Shown here one piece after another: positions 22,567 through 34,273 of a DNA stretch of 64,000 bases (position 1 is the stretch's first letter; each line of letters begins with the position of its first letter). The translations under genes were made by a program, and so were the position numbers. The stretch is from Progne subis subis (lineage: Eukaryota > Chordata > Aves > Passeriformes > Hirundinidae). The notes beneath the pieces are model-generated. The model was not told the DNA's origin and did no database searches. It was given only the letters and a program-made list of their open reading frames with translations. The stretch spans positions 567,001 through 631,000 of the forward strand of contig JAKJHU010000084.1 in NCBI GenBank assembly GCA_022316685.1, read 5' to 3'.

Positions 22567-22702
22567 GTAGAATCATAGAAGGGTTTTGGTTGGAAGGGAC
22601 CTTAAGTCCATTCCGTTCCAACCCCCTGCCATGACCAGGGACACCTTCTGCTAGACCAGTGTGCTCTAAGCTCCAACCTTGAACACTTCCAGGATTCCAA
22701 GT
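22567..22702 (-). mobile_element. CR1 LINE 3' fragment
   Basis: Starts 'TAGAATCATAGAAGGGTTTTGG', then 'TTGGAAGGGACCTTAAG', 'CCCCTGCCATGACCAGGG' and 'TTGAACACTTCCAGGATTCC'. Short and 5'-truncated. Confidence 0.92.
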
Positions 22703-24935
22703 CCTTCGCTAAAAAAGAAGACATGATATCTAAAAGTACAAGAGGTAACGCACAAGTAGGTCTGCGGAATATGCTGTCACGAGATAGTAGAAGGAGAAAT
22801 ATCTGTGTGAATATTTCTGTGAGAAACCATGGCAGCTGTTGTCTAACATAAACCTGACAAGGCTGTGAATGTTCATATTTTGATTTTTAAACTGGTAACC
22901 AACTGGGCAATGAAGAAATTTGCTTCCACAGTAAAGCATTGCACAATTAAGCCTTCTCGGCTGAGTGCTGAATGCCTTCAGCTTCCAGGGAAGCTGAATA
23001 CCTCACAGCCTTGCATTCTCTGTCAGATGCTTTGTAGATGTTAATCCATCCATCTGTGAATCATCCACTCTACCCCAGCTGGAGGTGGGATTCAGAAAGC
23101 ACTGAGAAAACAGCCTGTTAAACCACGGTCATTTCCTACACTTGCACTGAAATGTGTGGCAGGACAGATCAAGGACAAACATTGGAGAGAGTAACATGTA
23201 ATTCCTTCCTAATTTTTTTTTTTTTTCTCCCAATATTAATATTATAAATTTTCTGTCTATTTATTGATTTTATTTAGCTCATTTAGAACATTTGAAAGTG
23301 ACAGATTACTTAAAAAAACATTCTAAATCATCAAAAGAACAAGCTTGGCAACACATGCAGACTCCCTCCTCTGGATCCAGTTGCTGTGTTTCAAGGACAC
23401 TGCTGAGAGAAATGATGTGGGGAATGGGAGAAGATAGTAGAAGGGAAGGGTATGAAGACAACCTCAGGTCCTAAAAGGCTTTCTGTCCTGGTAAGAATCC
23501 CAGCCAGAGGTCATCCAGGGCTCTTACTGAAAAAGCAGAAACCAAAGAGTAAGAAGCAAAAAAGTATTTTATTTCTTATCCAGCTCGTGTTGTGTTTCTA
23601 GTTGCAGCCTGGGTGGGCTGAGTCTCAGCTTACAACTTTAGCTCCAGCCGGAGAAAAGCAAATCAAGGGTCTGTCGGCTGCCAATTTTCAGTAGAATATT
23701 TTACAGGTAAAATAATTTGATTTTGAATCATCATCAATTTCCCACCTTTCACAAGTATTGAACTTCATTCAGACTATCTTATGACATGTCATCAGGTATG
23801 TTAAAGGAGTCCTTGACCTGAGAGGAATTAATGTATCACTAAAGCATATGACTTCCACTGTTTAGCTAGTAATATTTATATTTTTTGCAGAAATCAGCTT
23901 TTAAGATATTTTTCCTTTCATTCTCTCTTTTCCTTTGAAGCTTTAAAATTTGATATCTAGCCTCATCTAGCTAAACTTAAGATTTTATCTGGGTGTTGAG
24001 ATGAAAACATACAGGTTTTAAATGAGAAGAAAAGCTGTTTACAGGCATTAGATTTCCCTTGGCTTCCAATCTGTGCTGCAAAGAGCAATGAAGCTTACTC
24101 AAGATACAAAACACCATTTGCCTTGGACATCTCACCTCCATTTAAAGTAGTTTTGCACCTGTCAATGAGGTCATGATTAAAAGCATATTCAAATTGCCTT
24201 TTACAGGGTACTGTCACAGCTCAATAATAATTGTCCCCAGCCAAGCAAGGAAATTCATATGATGTTTTTCTTTTTCTCCCAGTAGAAACTGAGAAATGGT
24301 GTAATAGGTTATATACTTTAATGTCTGTAAGTCTTGCAGCTCATCACCGCTGTAAATAACTTCATTGCTTTTCCATTATTTTTCCATTCCATTTATTGCC
24401 CCTTTTGAGAATTTCACACCACATATGCCTCTAGGAGTTTGTTGAATTCTTAGCAGATATCAGGGACAGTTGCTTCTCTACCCATTCTAGCTGAGGGCTC
24501 TGAGCCAGGCTGCTTGGAAGACTGTGGGAGGAAAACATTCCTGTAATGTTCATGTGGGACACAGTAAAGAGAATGAGGAGCCTTTGCCCTGAGCAGAGCC
24601 ATAACTAAACAATCTAATTCCTTTGGTTTCCTTTCAAACAATGTTGGGCTAAAGGAAAGATATCTCATCTTGCAGAACTAGCCCCTCACAGTGGGAAGGG
24701 AAGAAATGTGGTGTATCACCTTAATGCGTAAAAAATTGGTCTCATAAGTGAAAACAAGTTCTATGTATTTTTGTCTATGTCTAGGCTGGAGAGCTTTTGG
24801 GTAATTATTAATATCTTTCCATGAAAAATGGAAATAAACAACCTGATGAATAAGGACATTTGCAGTAGAGGAATTTGAATGGGCTTTAAGTTTCTTACCT
24901 TCATAGTAGATGATTCCTTTTCTTTACACTAAACA
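22703..24935. other. Unique sequence, nothing recognised
   Basis: AT-rich with a T-run near 23212-23226. No gene or repeat family recognised. Confidence 0.45.
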
Positions 24936-25136
24936 TTTTTCTTTTCTTTTCTTTTCTTTTCTTTTCTTTTCTTTTCTTTTCTTTTCTTTTCTTTTCTTTT
25001 CTTTTCTTTTCTTTTCTTTTCTTTTCTTTTCTTTTCTTTTCTTTTCTTTTCTTTTCTTTTCTTTTCTTTTCTTTTCTTTTCTTTTCTTTTCTTTTCTTTT
25101 CTTTTCTTTTCTTTTCTTTTCTTTTCTTTTCTTTTT
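24936..25136. repeat. (CTTTT)39 perfect microsatellite
   Basis: 201 nt of pyrimidines. 24941-25135 is 39 consecutive CTTTT units without a single interruption. The high purity points to recent, probably ongoing length change. FSFLF and RKEKK frames are compositional. Confidence 0.98.
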
Positions 25137-25471
25137 AATCTGACCAGCGTTTTTTTCCTTTCTCTAGCCCCTGGTAAACACAACTGTGAGCCTATAAAAT
25201 CCCTCTCTCTATCTTTTATGGGGATGCAGCAGTAGTTTGCAGCAGCTCCACACATTTTCAAGTCAGTAAAAATGACACTTGTTCTAATGTAATAAGCTTA
25301 GAAACTGCATTTATTTAGGCATTTAGTGACTCTTGCTACAGTAAGTTTTCATTAGCTTGTTTTTTATTCTCATTCTGTTTTCAGGTCCCCTCTTTTGTGC
25401 AAGGAATAATGAAGCTTGGTCCCATGGCAGAGACTTTTGATTTGCTTGCAAGCAGCAGCAGTTCTTTGAAT
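25137..25471. other. Short unique stretch, nothing recognised
   Basis: Between the microsatellite and a CR1. A pyrimidine tract with TTTTCAG at 25378-25384 resembles a splice acceptor, but no exon follows convincingly. Confidence 0.4.
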
Positions 25472-25746
25472 GACCTCAGGCTGCAGCAGGAAAGGTTTAG
25501 ATTAGCTGTTAGGAAAAAGAAAAAAAAAATTAAAAAATCACAGAAAAGGTTGTAAGGCATTGGAATGAGCTGCTCAGGGAGATGGTGGAGTCACCATTGC
25601 TGGAAGTGTTCAAAAAGCATGTGAATATGGCACTTGAGGAATGGTTAGTGGCAAACAAGGCGGTGGTACTGGGCTGGCTGGTGGCTGGACTCTATTTTAA
25701 AGGTTTTTTTCCAACCTTAGTGATTCCTTTACTCTATGATTCCACG
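25472..25746 (+). mobile_element. CR1 LINE 3' fragment with A-rich insertion
   Basis: 'CTGCAGCAGGAAAGGTTTAGATTAG', in short blocks, then an A-rich expansion around 25514-25546 where the family reads a few A's, then 'GGCATTGGAATGAGCTGCTCAGG', 'GGCACTTGAGGAATGG' and the tail 'CTCTATGATTCCACG'. Confidence 0.88.
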
Positions 25747-28408
25747 AATGTCCGATTCTCTGAATCTTCTGCACCACACTGCCTCTTCCAAAATCCCATG
25801 AGGGCTGAAGCTGGCCAGGCACATCCAACATTAAGGGCCCCTTACATTCATGTAAAGGCACTTGTTGTGCAGTTCCCTGGGAGATGACGTCAGTCTGCAA
25901 CGTCCAAGGACTTTGCCTGTTGAACCATAACTCTGCTCCTCCTCTGGAAGTTATTATACTGCAAATAAATTGCATTTTTTTGCTCTTTGTTACTCAAATT
26001 GCTTTAGCTGGGGTAATTACAAGTGCCTCATGTGTCTTATGAAAAAACTGTTTTTGTGATCCTCCTATTCAGTCATCTCCTTAGAGCTGATAGTGGCCTA
26101 ACACCTTCCCTACCAAGAGTTCTATGACCTCTGGTTTGAAGGCTTGTTCATCACCAATAAGTAAAGCAAGGAAATGAAATCCAGAAAATATATAAATAGA
26201 GGGATGTGTAACCATAGTAATAATCTGTATGAGATGTAGAGTTCAGCTGACTGTAACTCAGCTGCCTCTAAATCAGCCTCCCACTCCCTGGCAGAAGATT
26301 TAACCAGCTTTTTCCTACGTACACTGCTAAAAAGTCTCAACAATTATATCATGATTTTACTTTCTAGGCAGGTAGAGCTTTAGTAGCTGCTTTTCAATAA
26401 AAAAATCTCGTATGCTTCAGGGCATCCTGACAGTTCAAAGCAGGGCATTCTTCATTAAATGCTCTCTACTTTGGAAGTGTCCTCTAAGCCACTTGGATTT
26501 TGCGTCTTTCAGAAGTATTTATGCATTTCTTTGTGCCTTTGTGGGATTAGATTACAGGATATAAATATGTCACATTAGACTTTTAAAAGTATTTCTTTAG
26601 CTTTCAGGTGTCAAAACAGGTATTTGTTTAGGAAACTGGTAATGAACTGTGGACAAAATAAAAAGTCAAAGCCTGTTTTCAGCAAATATAGCCAGGAACC
26701 ATATAAATACTGTCAGAAAACACAATGTGAGCTGCACTGCAAGATCTCACTTCCAGTTTTAGCCATACTGTGTTTTCTCATTAAAACAGGGAGCAAGAAG
26801 TAGGTTGTGAACCAGCGACAGCGTTTCCTAAATTGACCTCGTCTTTGGTGCCAGTAATAGAACTGGGTCTTTATTAAACCACTGAGTGCTCATGCCTCTT
26901 AACATGCCCAGCTGGGCCACATCTTTTTAGGCACTTATGCTATTTGCATCACAGTGGCAGGACATATGAAAAAAGTCCTGGGGCCATGCAGCTGCCATTT
27001 CTTTAAACTACCACCACTCCAGCACGTTTAAGGCTTTACATAAAATGTGTTTTAATGGGTTCCCTCTGTGTTCAGACTAAAAAACATATAAGCTGACACA
27101 CTGGACATGAGTGCAAAAGACTCCAGGGTACCTGCTGGGATGGAAGAATCTGGGATATGAGAGATGAAGGAAACATTTGACCACCTGGGCAGTCCCAGCT
27201 GCTGGGAAGAGGTAGCAGTATGGACAACCCACTTCTAACACATGACAGCAGGGAGGAACATCTGGGAATCCAGAAGAAGGACTTGCTGTTCTTCTTGGTG
27301 AGAAAATGCTGTTCTCCAGTGGGCTAGAGGCTCTGGAGAGAACTGGTATCTGAGCCACCAGGAACTGGAAACAATTCAGCAAGTCACTCAATGTGGCTTT
27401 ATGAATAAAGCTACCAATACACCAAATTGCAGAAGACGGGGTAAAAATCAGTAGCATTGAACTATTGCTGTAATAGTTGTCAACACTGCAGTTATTTCTT
27501 ATAGCAGAGAGAAAAAAAAAGTGTTTATATAGTTGGAAAAGATCTATTTATAGACGTAATCACACATGACTGGAAGATATACGACTTGTAATCTGTTTGA
27601 GTGTCTTGGCTAAAGAGTTCCTTTAACACTGCTTAACTGAAAAGGCACAGAAATGTTGAAGGAAAGGGATGGGAGCTCCAAAGCCTGACTCCCTTTCCAT
27701 TCATGGAGTTTGTTTTCCCTTCAGTTCTACACTGAGAAGCTGTTCTTTTGTTCTTTTCCTGTGCCTGACTGTGCTGCCATGAACTGAAACAATTTTCATA
27801 TTTCATGTCAGCAGTAGTTTCACTCCAGTGGCGGATGACGTGGTTCAGCCACAGGGCCTATATACACCAAAAGTTTTTCCAAGGCCTTAATGCTATTTAG
27901 TATTTTAAAAGCCACTACACAAATGGAAAATGTTTTTCCCTATTAATCAAAGTGAAAATACTTACTTACTTTAGTTGTTTTATTCTCAGTTGAGGAAACA
28001 CAAACAGTGAAAACTTTAAATAGTGTCCTTCCTGAACTAAAATCATGGTGTCTTTATCAAGATGTTCTGTTTTTCTCATCATCTTTTCCTCACATTTCAG
28101 TGTACCATCCCATAATAACATCATCACTGTCTGTTAGTTATTAAATTAGCTTGAGCCAAGACCAGGCAATCAGCAAAGGATGGTTCCCTCCACCTCTAGT
28201 AACTAGAAAATTAGAAAAAAAAAAATGCTGCTTAAGAAATAATGAAAATTATTTTACTTTACAGTATAGATTAATTGAATAAATAATACATAAGAAAGAC
28301 TCCTCCTTGTTTTGGGTGCTGAAAAGCTTTGAAAATTATCTGGGTTACACCTTTGGAAGTGAAGAGCCTGTGCTGGAATTTTTTTTAAACTAATTACAGT
28401 AATATATT
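25747..28408. other. Unique sequence, nothing recognised
   Basis: No repeat or exon recognised. The minus-strand 126-codon frame at 27077-27457 has no domain I know. An AATAAA at 27404-27409 has no supporting gene. Confidence 0.4.
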
Positions 28409-28644
28409 TAGATTTAGATTAGATATCTTAGAAATCTTTCCTGGTGAGGGTGGGGATGAAGCCCTGGCACAGGGTGCCCAGAGAAGCTGTGGCTGCCCCT
28501 GGATCCCTGGAAGTGTCTACAACAGGTTGGATGTGGTTTGGAGCACCCTGGGACAGAGGAAGTGTCCCTGTCCACAGCAGGGGTGGCACTGGATGGGCTT
28601 TAAGGTCCCTTCCAACACAAAGCCTTTTGTGAGTCTGTGTTTCT
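28409..28644 (+). mobile_element. CR1 LINE 3' fragment, young-looking
   Basis: 'CCCTGGCACAGGGTGCCCAG', 'AAGCTGTGGCTGCCCCTGG', 'GGCACTGGATGGGCTTTAAGG' and the tail 'TTTTGTGAGTCTGTGTTTCTG'. Closely similar to the copy at 44880-45114 and probably the same subfamily. Confidence 0.92.
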
Positions 28645-30366
28645 GTTCGTGGGCCTTCAGGTACAGCAGAATACATCAAGGACGGAAATATGTTTGGAAA
28701 TGCATTGGGGTTTCAGGGGAAGAAGGGCTGGAAATGGTGACACATCAAGTCCTCTGGTGCCAGGAATCTGAATCCTGCTTTGTCTCTGCTGCCACACCAT
28801 AGAGCCGTGCTTGGTTCTGTGGTAAAGAGGCGTGCAAAATGCATGCAGTGCTCTGCAACAGAAACTCTCCTGTCACAAGCTGTTCGGTTGTCCTGTGGCC
28901 CTCTGCATTCAAGTGATATTTGATGGACTCATCAGGACTGGGCTCAGCTTCTGCAACCTGCATTGCAGCAGCGCCTGAATGCCTCAGAGTCTGGGCATTT
29001 TGCTTGAGAGAATCATGCAGGGTTTTGCAGGGAACAGAATAAAGTCAGAATGCTTTTATTAGTAAAACCTTTAGTGACAAATTCTTTCCTTCTAAAATGC
29101 TTATTCTTTTCTTCTAAAATGCTGAGCCTTGGTCAGGGAGAACCAACAGATTAATTCTGGAAGGTTTCCTTCCTGCCTGTTTTTGGATTGCTGTTTGAAT
29201 CTTCCAGGATGGTGATCAGTGCTGGCATTGAGATTTTTGCCTGTGTAGCTCATTTCTGTGCACTGAGGTGGCAAAACAAATTTTAGAGAGGAGGTGATTA
29301 ATGCAGAAATCCTTCTTAAATGGCCTTAATTTTTCCATGAAACAAATATAGCCCTTACCATCCCATATATAGTGACAAGGCTTTTATTTCTATTCTTTAT
29401 GGTTAGATCTATTAAACTCCAACATTTCTTGATGAATATTGTATATTTGGAAACAGACAACTTTGTTAAAAAATTCGCTGCTTAGTGGTTAGTTACAAAT
29501 TTGTTTCGTCTCCCTTTAGATTTCCAAAGATATGTTAAGCACATTTTGGATATTTTATTTGAAGATTCCAAGGATTCTAAATTCTAAATATTAATTACGA
29601 GTTAATTCTAAAGATTTTTTCCTCATTATTTTCGAGATAGATTCCAATGTTTCCTTTTACTAGAATCTACCATGTTTTATTTTGAGTTCTTAAAACCATA
29701 TCATGATTCTAGTCAAGAAAAATTGAAACTGATGTTATTTTTTTGGAAGATTATTATGAAACAAGTTTCCTACCTTTTCCTGAAGGGCTAGGACTCAGTG
29801 TATCATTATATTCCTGTTGATCTGGTAAAATTAGACTCAGGAATCAACAGATAGAAAGCAGTGCATAAATTAATAAATTTTTAATTTCTGCCTTACCTTT
29901 CCCTGTTGCTTTGAGTTTTTTTAACTCAAAAGTGTACTTTGAGTATATTTTAAAAGCTGGAGGGGCTGATGTTATTTATTAATCTCTGAAATCTTAAGCT
30001 GGTCATTAGGAGCAGGAGTTTGGTCCCTTGGGGTCGTTCAGAGGAAGAAGAGATCAACACAGCTCAGTCTCAGAGCTCTGTGCAGCTCGGGGTCTCACGA
30101 CACTTGGCTAATCCCACTTTTGTGGGATGGCTTGCTCTGAAGGCAGGCTTGAGCTCAAGCAACTGTTCAGGCTTCTGCTGAAAGATATCATCAATTTTCA
30201 GGATGAATTGGAAAATGCAGGGATTCTGGCTTTTGGCAAGTGCAACTAACATCCCTTTCTAAATCTGAATAATGTCACAGTGTGTGCTTGCACAGGCTGG
30301 ACTGACAAGGTATTCTTAATGGTGAAATAATACACAGTGAAAAGTCATCCTGTAGCAAACTGCCAG
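28645..30366. other. Unique sequence, nothing recognised
   Basis: AT-rich. No gene, RNA or repeat family identified. Confidence 0.45.
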
Positions 30367-30590
30367 GGCAAGAGGAAATGGCCTTAAGTTGTGCCAAAGA
30401 AAGTTTAGATCAGGTATTAGGTAAAATTTCCTCACAGAGAGGGTGGTCGGGCATTGTCATGGGCTGAAGTCATCATGCCTTGCAGGGTTCAGAAATTGTG
30501 TGGCTGTGACACTTGAGGATGTGCTTTAGTGGTGAGCATGGTGGAGGTGCAGGGTTGGTTTTCCAACCTTAACAATTCTGTGATTCTGTG
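30367..30590 (+). mobile_element. CR1 LINE 3' fragment
   Basis: 'AAGAGGAAATGGCCTTAAGTTG', 'AAATTTCCTCACAGAGAGGG', 'TGACACTTGAGGATGTGC' and the tail 'AACAATTCTGTGATTCTGTG'. An internal segment near 30460-30490 is diverged. Confidence 0.9.
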
Positions 30591-31701
30591 AAATGCAAAC
30601 ATAAGAAAGAGAAGAATTTAACTACTTTCAAGGTTTAAGGCGTCACCCAGTCTACTTGTATCATGAAGTGATAAAAAGGGTGATTTTCAGCAAGCTGACA
30701 TTAGTCTCATGTAATTTATATTCATTTTCTGTTTTTGCACATTGCCTGTGCTCGAGAAAACAAATTACTTTTTTGGAGGGAGCATTGATGGCAGGGTTTT
30801 ATCTCAGGAACAGGTCCTATGTTAGCTCCTTATCACTTTTTAAGATAATCTCTGTTTTGATAAATGAATAAACACTAAACTCCCCAGTAGGTAACTTCCA
30901 TCTATTTGAGGGAAGCATTGCAGGTTTGCCATGTCTCCCTTTTCTGTACTATTTCCAGTACTTATCATGAACAGTTTTAATTATTTCTAGCAATATATGT
31001 TCTCTGGGCATTTACTGCTGTTACACAATTTTTAGAGGACATTCCTACTGCTTTGCTTTCAGCCTGCATGAGCAGTAAATATCCTTAGCAGAGCTGAAGT
31101 TCTCTCAGTCTCTTTTTCCCTTAAATATATTTTTCCTAAAGCAGCTGATCTGCTCTTACAACATCATTATTTTTATAGATTCAGCTCATAGGTGTCTAGT
31201 TTCAAATACTGCAAGGGTTTTGTTGACTCTGTTGCAAATAATTATTCTTTTATGGACTAATTTAGAAAGGATTTCTTGCTTTATATACACTTTTCACTTG
31301 ATATAATTTAAATTATTGCGATGACGTCTCTGGGTCTCCTTGTGAGCCAGATTTGATATCCTGAAACACAGTGAGTTGCTTAGGCATGGCCCAGTGAATT
31401 ATTTTCTTACATTCTGTGACTGGAAATCTGTCTGGAAAAATTGCTTTCCTTCATAGCACTACAACAATTCAAGAATCAAAACAAATAAATCGGTTACCCC
31501 CATCCTTGGTGGTTTTCACCACCCAGCTGAATAAAATTCTCAGCAATGTGGACTGACCTCAGAGCTGCTCCTGCTACGGGCAGGAGCTGGACTAGAGACG
31601 TCCTGAGATTCCTGTGATCCTACAGACACAATGACACGATAAGTGCCTGTTCATCCATTTCAAAACAAAATGTTGTGGATTTTTTTAAAAATGTTTTTTC
31701 A

Positions 31702-31739
<38 letters not shown>

Positions 31740-32500
31740 AAAAGAAAAAAAAAAAGAAACCACAAATGCTCTGCAAGAGTTTAACACTTGAATTATTTAA
31801 TTATTTTCACATCTATCTCCATAACTTTTTTTTTTTTTTCCTCCTCCAGTTTTTGTAGACTGCATATCAGGGGCTTAATTTTCCTCAGGACTTTCCTTCA
31901 GTCTTTCATTCATGGAGTATCCACAGTGTAAGTCACACCTGTATGAGAATGTGCAATGAATTTAGCATTAAGCTTTCATTACAAATGTGGTGGCAAGTGT
32001 GTAATGTCTTGATGACCTCCCCTTAGGTTTTCATACTCAAAAATCTTTCCCAAGTCTTGCAAGATCCTCCTATTTGAAAAGTTTCATGTTATGCAGAGAA
32101 ATGTAAATTCACCTTATCGCAAGAATGAAAAACTGATTGCAAAAATCACTGTAAACCCTGTGTTGCCATTTGCTGGACCTGCATTTGTTTAGAGGTTGTG
32201 TCATCAGCAGGTGCTTCAGACAGGGAATTCTCAGGTAGCCTGGGTAAACTTCAGCATCTCTTCTTCTGACTTGTCCACCACTGGTCATTTGGAAGTAGGA
32301 TTCAGAATTAATGCATAAAGTAGTTTCTGCTTTACAAGATTCATGAGTTTTATACTGTGGAAATCAATTGTTTTTCCCTTTTAATAGAATTTATTTTTCA
32401 AATTTGTGTCTTCTATGTTATGCTTATTATTTTATCCATATCCCTTTTCGTCTGAGATTCTGAGTGTTTTTTCAGGCTCTCTCAATCCCCATCTCAGTCA
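30591..32500. other. Mostly unique sequence with A-rich run
   Basis: 31700-31757 is almost entirely A with scattered G. 31545-31622 ends 'GATTCCTGTGATCCTAC' after 'GGGCAGGAGCTGGACTAGA', which faintly resembles a CR1 3' end. Otherwise nothing recognised. Confidence 0.4.
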
Positions 32501-32942
32501 TGCCTTAGGAAAGCTAACCTGGAATAGAGGCTGGACTGAGCTAGAAAATAAAGTAGGTATTTATTGAAAGGCCTTTGGTGTTTGCCTAGGGCAGGACAAG
32601 AGCCTGACCAGGGCTGCATCCAAGGTGGACCCAAAATGGTCACAGAATGGCTGGCTAGTCATGAAGTCTTACATTTTTATAAGTTTTGGGCCATTTGCAT
32701 AATGGGGTTTAATTGTCCAGTTACAGCTTCAGGTTGTGAGGTCCCATGCTTCTTGTTCCTCCCTTCAGTCCACCATTGTTTATGCTGTTGGGCCTGAAAG
32801 TTGTCCTTGGTCTTCATCAGAAAAAGCATTTGTTTTGTCTCCCTACTCTGTGAAGGGAGCTCACCAGCACTTAATATGATGCCCAGAACTATACCCCTAG
32901 GCAGCACAGAATCTGAAAACATGAAAGCTAAAACTTGAGGCA
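32501..32942 (-). mobile_element. Solo LTR (442 bp), avian ERV
   Basis: The ends form a short inverted pair, TGCCTTAGG at the left and TTGAGGCA at the right, giving TG...CA. On the minus strand an AATAAA (complement of TTTATT at 32560-32565) precedes a short U5. The body, with 'GAAAGGCCTTTGG' and 'GCTCACCAGCACTTAAT', is of the kind seen in avian ERV LTRs. A clean target-site duplication is not visible; only TCA flanks both sides. No internal viral sequence adjoins it. Confidence 0.6.
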
Positions 32943-32949
32943 TCATCAG

Positions 32950-33369
32950 GAGTGGGTGTGAAGGGTCTGAGCATATTGCAGCTATGTAGTGCCCTACTCT
33001 TAGAATACCTGGTTTGGAATGGTGTCATTACATGACATTTATCTGCATGAAATGTAAAGGAATCTATTTTTTGTAAAGCACATTTGCAGCTGTGACACTG
33101 CCATTTCAAGGTTTTCATCAAAAGGTGTGGAGTCCTGTTTTGCGGAGGCTGAAATCTGATCACCTCCCTTTGACCTAAACCTAAGACTCCTTCCCTAGAA
33201 TACCTGATAAAACCCATGAGCCTGCCCCTGCTCGCTCTCTTCCTCTTCACCCCTCTTCGCTCTCACCCCCTCCCCAGCCCAGGGTAGGGGGAAATAAATG
33301 GATTCTCATGCTTATAACAAAGATTTGTTTCATCTGTTTCCCTGCTGGTGGTTGTAACCTCCCTGGACA
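32950..33369 (+). mobile_element. LTR-like sequence, plus orientation
   Basis: Shows an LTR-like order: ATAAAA at 33207-33212, a pyrimidine-rich CTCGCTCTCTTCCTC leader, AATAAA at 33293-33298, then a T-rich region ending CTGGTGGTTGTAACC. The start is not fixed and no target duplication was found. It abuts the opposite-strand LTR at 32501-32942. Confidence 0.4.
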
Positions 33370-33687
33370 TGATGCACTCTTCCCACATGATGCAACAAAA
33401 AGGAGACACATCTCAGGAAAATTGCTGTTTCTCAAGTGTCTCCACCATCTTCAATGCACAAAGCAAGCCCAGTATAGAATTTTGAGTCACAAGCAAGTTC
33501 CACCGGGTGATGATTTGCTTCCCAACACGCAGTTTAATTAGGCTGCTCTGGTTCTGTGTTTGATTAATACTTTTCACAACTAGAATAAGGAGGAAGGCTG
33601 CAATTTATTTACACCTAGTTCTTTCAAAGGAAAGTGGAACTCAGATTTAAGGTATGAAAGGTATGAACTTGGAAGAAGACACAGTTC

Positions 33688-33775
33688 CAGTGCCTCAACA
33701 CCCTCTCGGGGAAGGACTTTTTCCTAATACCCACCTAAACCTGCCCTGACACAGCTCCAAGCCCTTGTGCAGTTT
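33688..33775 (-). mobile_element. CR1 LINE 3' region fragment
   Basis: 'TTCCAGTGCCTCAACACCCTC' followed by 'TTTTTCCTAATACCCACC' and 'CTGACACAGCTCCAAGCCC' matches antisense CR1. The tail is absent here. Confidence 0.7.
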
Positions 33776-33894
33776 TAAGGTTTTCCATTCAGGTATTTAT
33801 TCCGGCACATGTTTCCTATTTCAATGGTTTCAGAGTTCTGATGCTATAAAAATTTGATCAGAACACAATCCAAACATTCAGTGCAAAATGAAAC

Positions 33895-33975
33895 ATGAAT
33901 CACAGCATCATCAAGGTTGGAAAAGAGCTCTAGATCATCTACTCCAACCTTTGGCTGATCATCAGAGTCATGCTA
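33895..33975 (-). mobile_element. CR1 LINE 3' tail fragment
   Basis: 'CATCATCAAGGTTGGAAAAG', 'TAGATCATCTACTCCAACC' is the antisense CR1 end. It lies on the wrong side of the 33688-33775 piece for a single element, so these are separate or rearranged fragments. Confidence 0.65.
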
Positions 33976-34234
33976 TGAGATAGATTAAATAAAAGTCAAT
34001 ATGAGACAGATAAAAGATTGTAAAGATCTTGGATAGCAAAGCTGATTAGGTTTTCACATAACAAAAATTTACTATATGATGTAATTTAATGAAAATGAGG
34101 CTACGACCATTAGGAGGCTGGGCTCGGAATTTTGAGCTGATCTTTGCTTCTTAATACACTTCTAATTGTCATGACAGGCTTTACCCACCATCCCTTGCTC
34201 AGTTGCAGCAGGTAAATGCTGTTTTATTACACTG

Positions 34235-34273
<39 letters not shown>

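Noticed and set aside
24910..25261. Phe-Ser-Leu and Lys-Arg-Glu repeat frames
   Set aside because: Translation of the CTTTT array on either strand.
27404..27409. AATAAA that might end a gene
   Set aside because: No open frame, exon or retroposed sequence leads into it. Such hexamers are frequent in AT-rich DNA.
32897..33250. 117-codon minus-strand frame
   Set aside because: Runs across the junction of two LTR-like sequences and has no retroviral protein motif.
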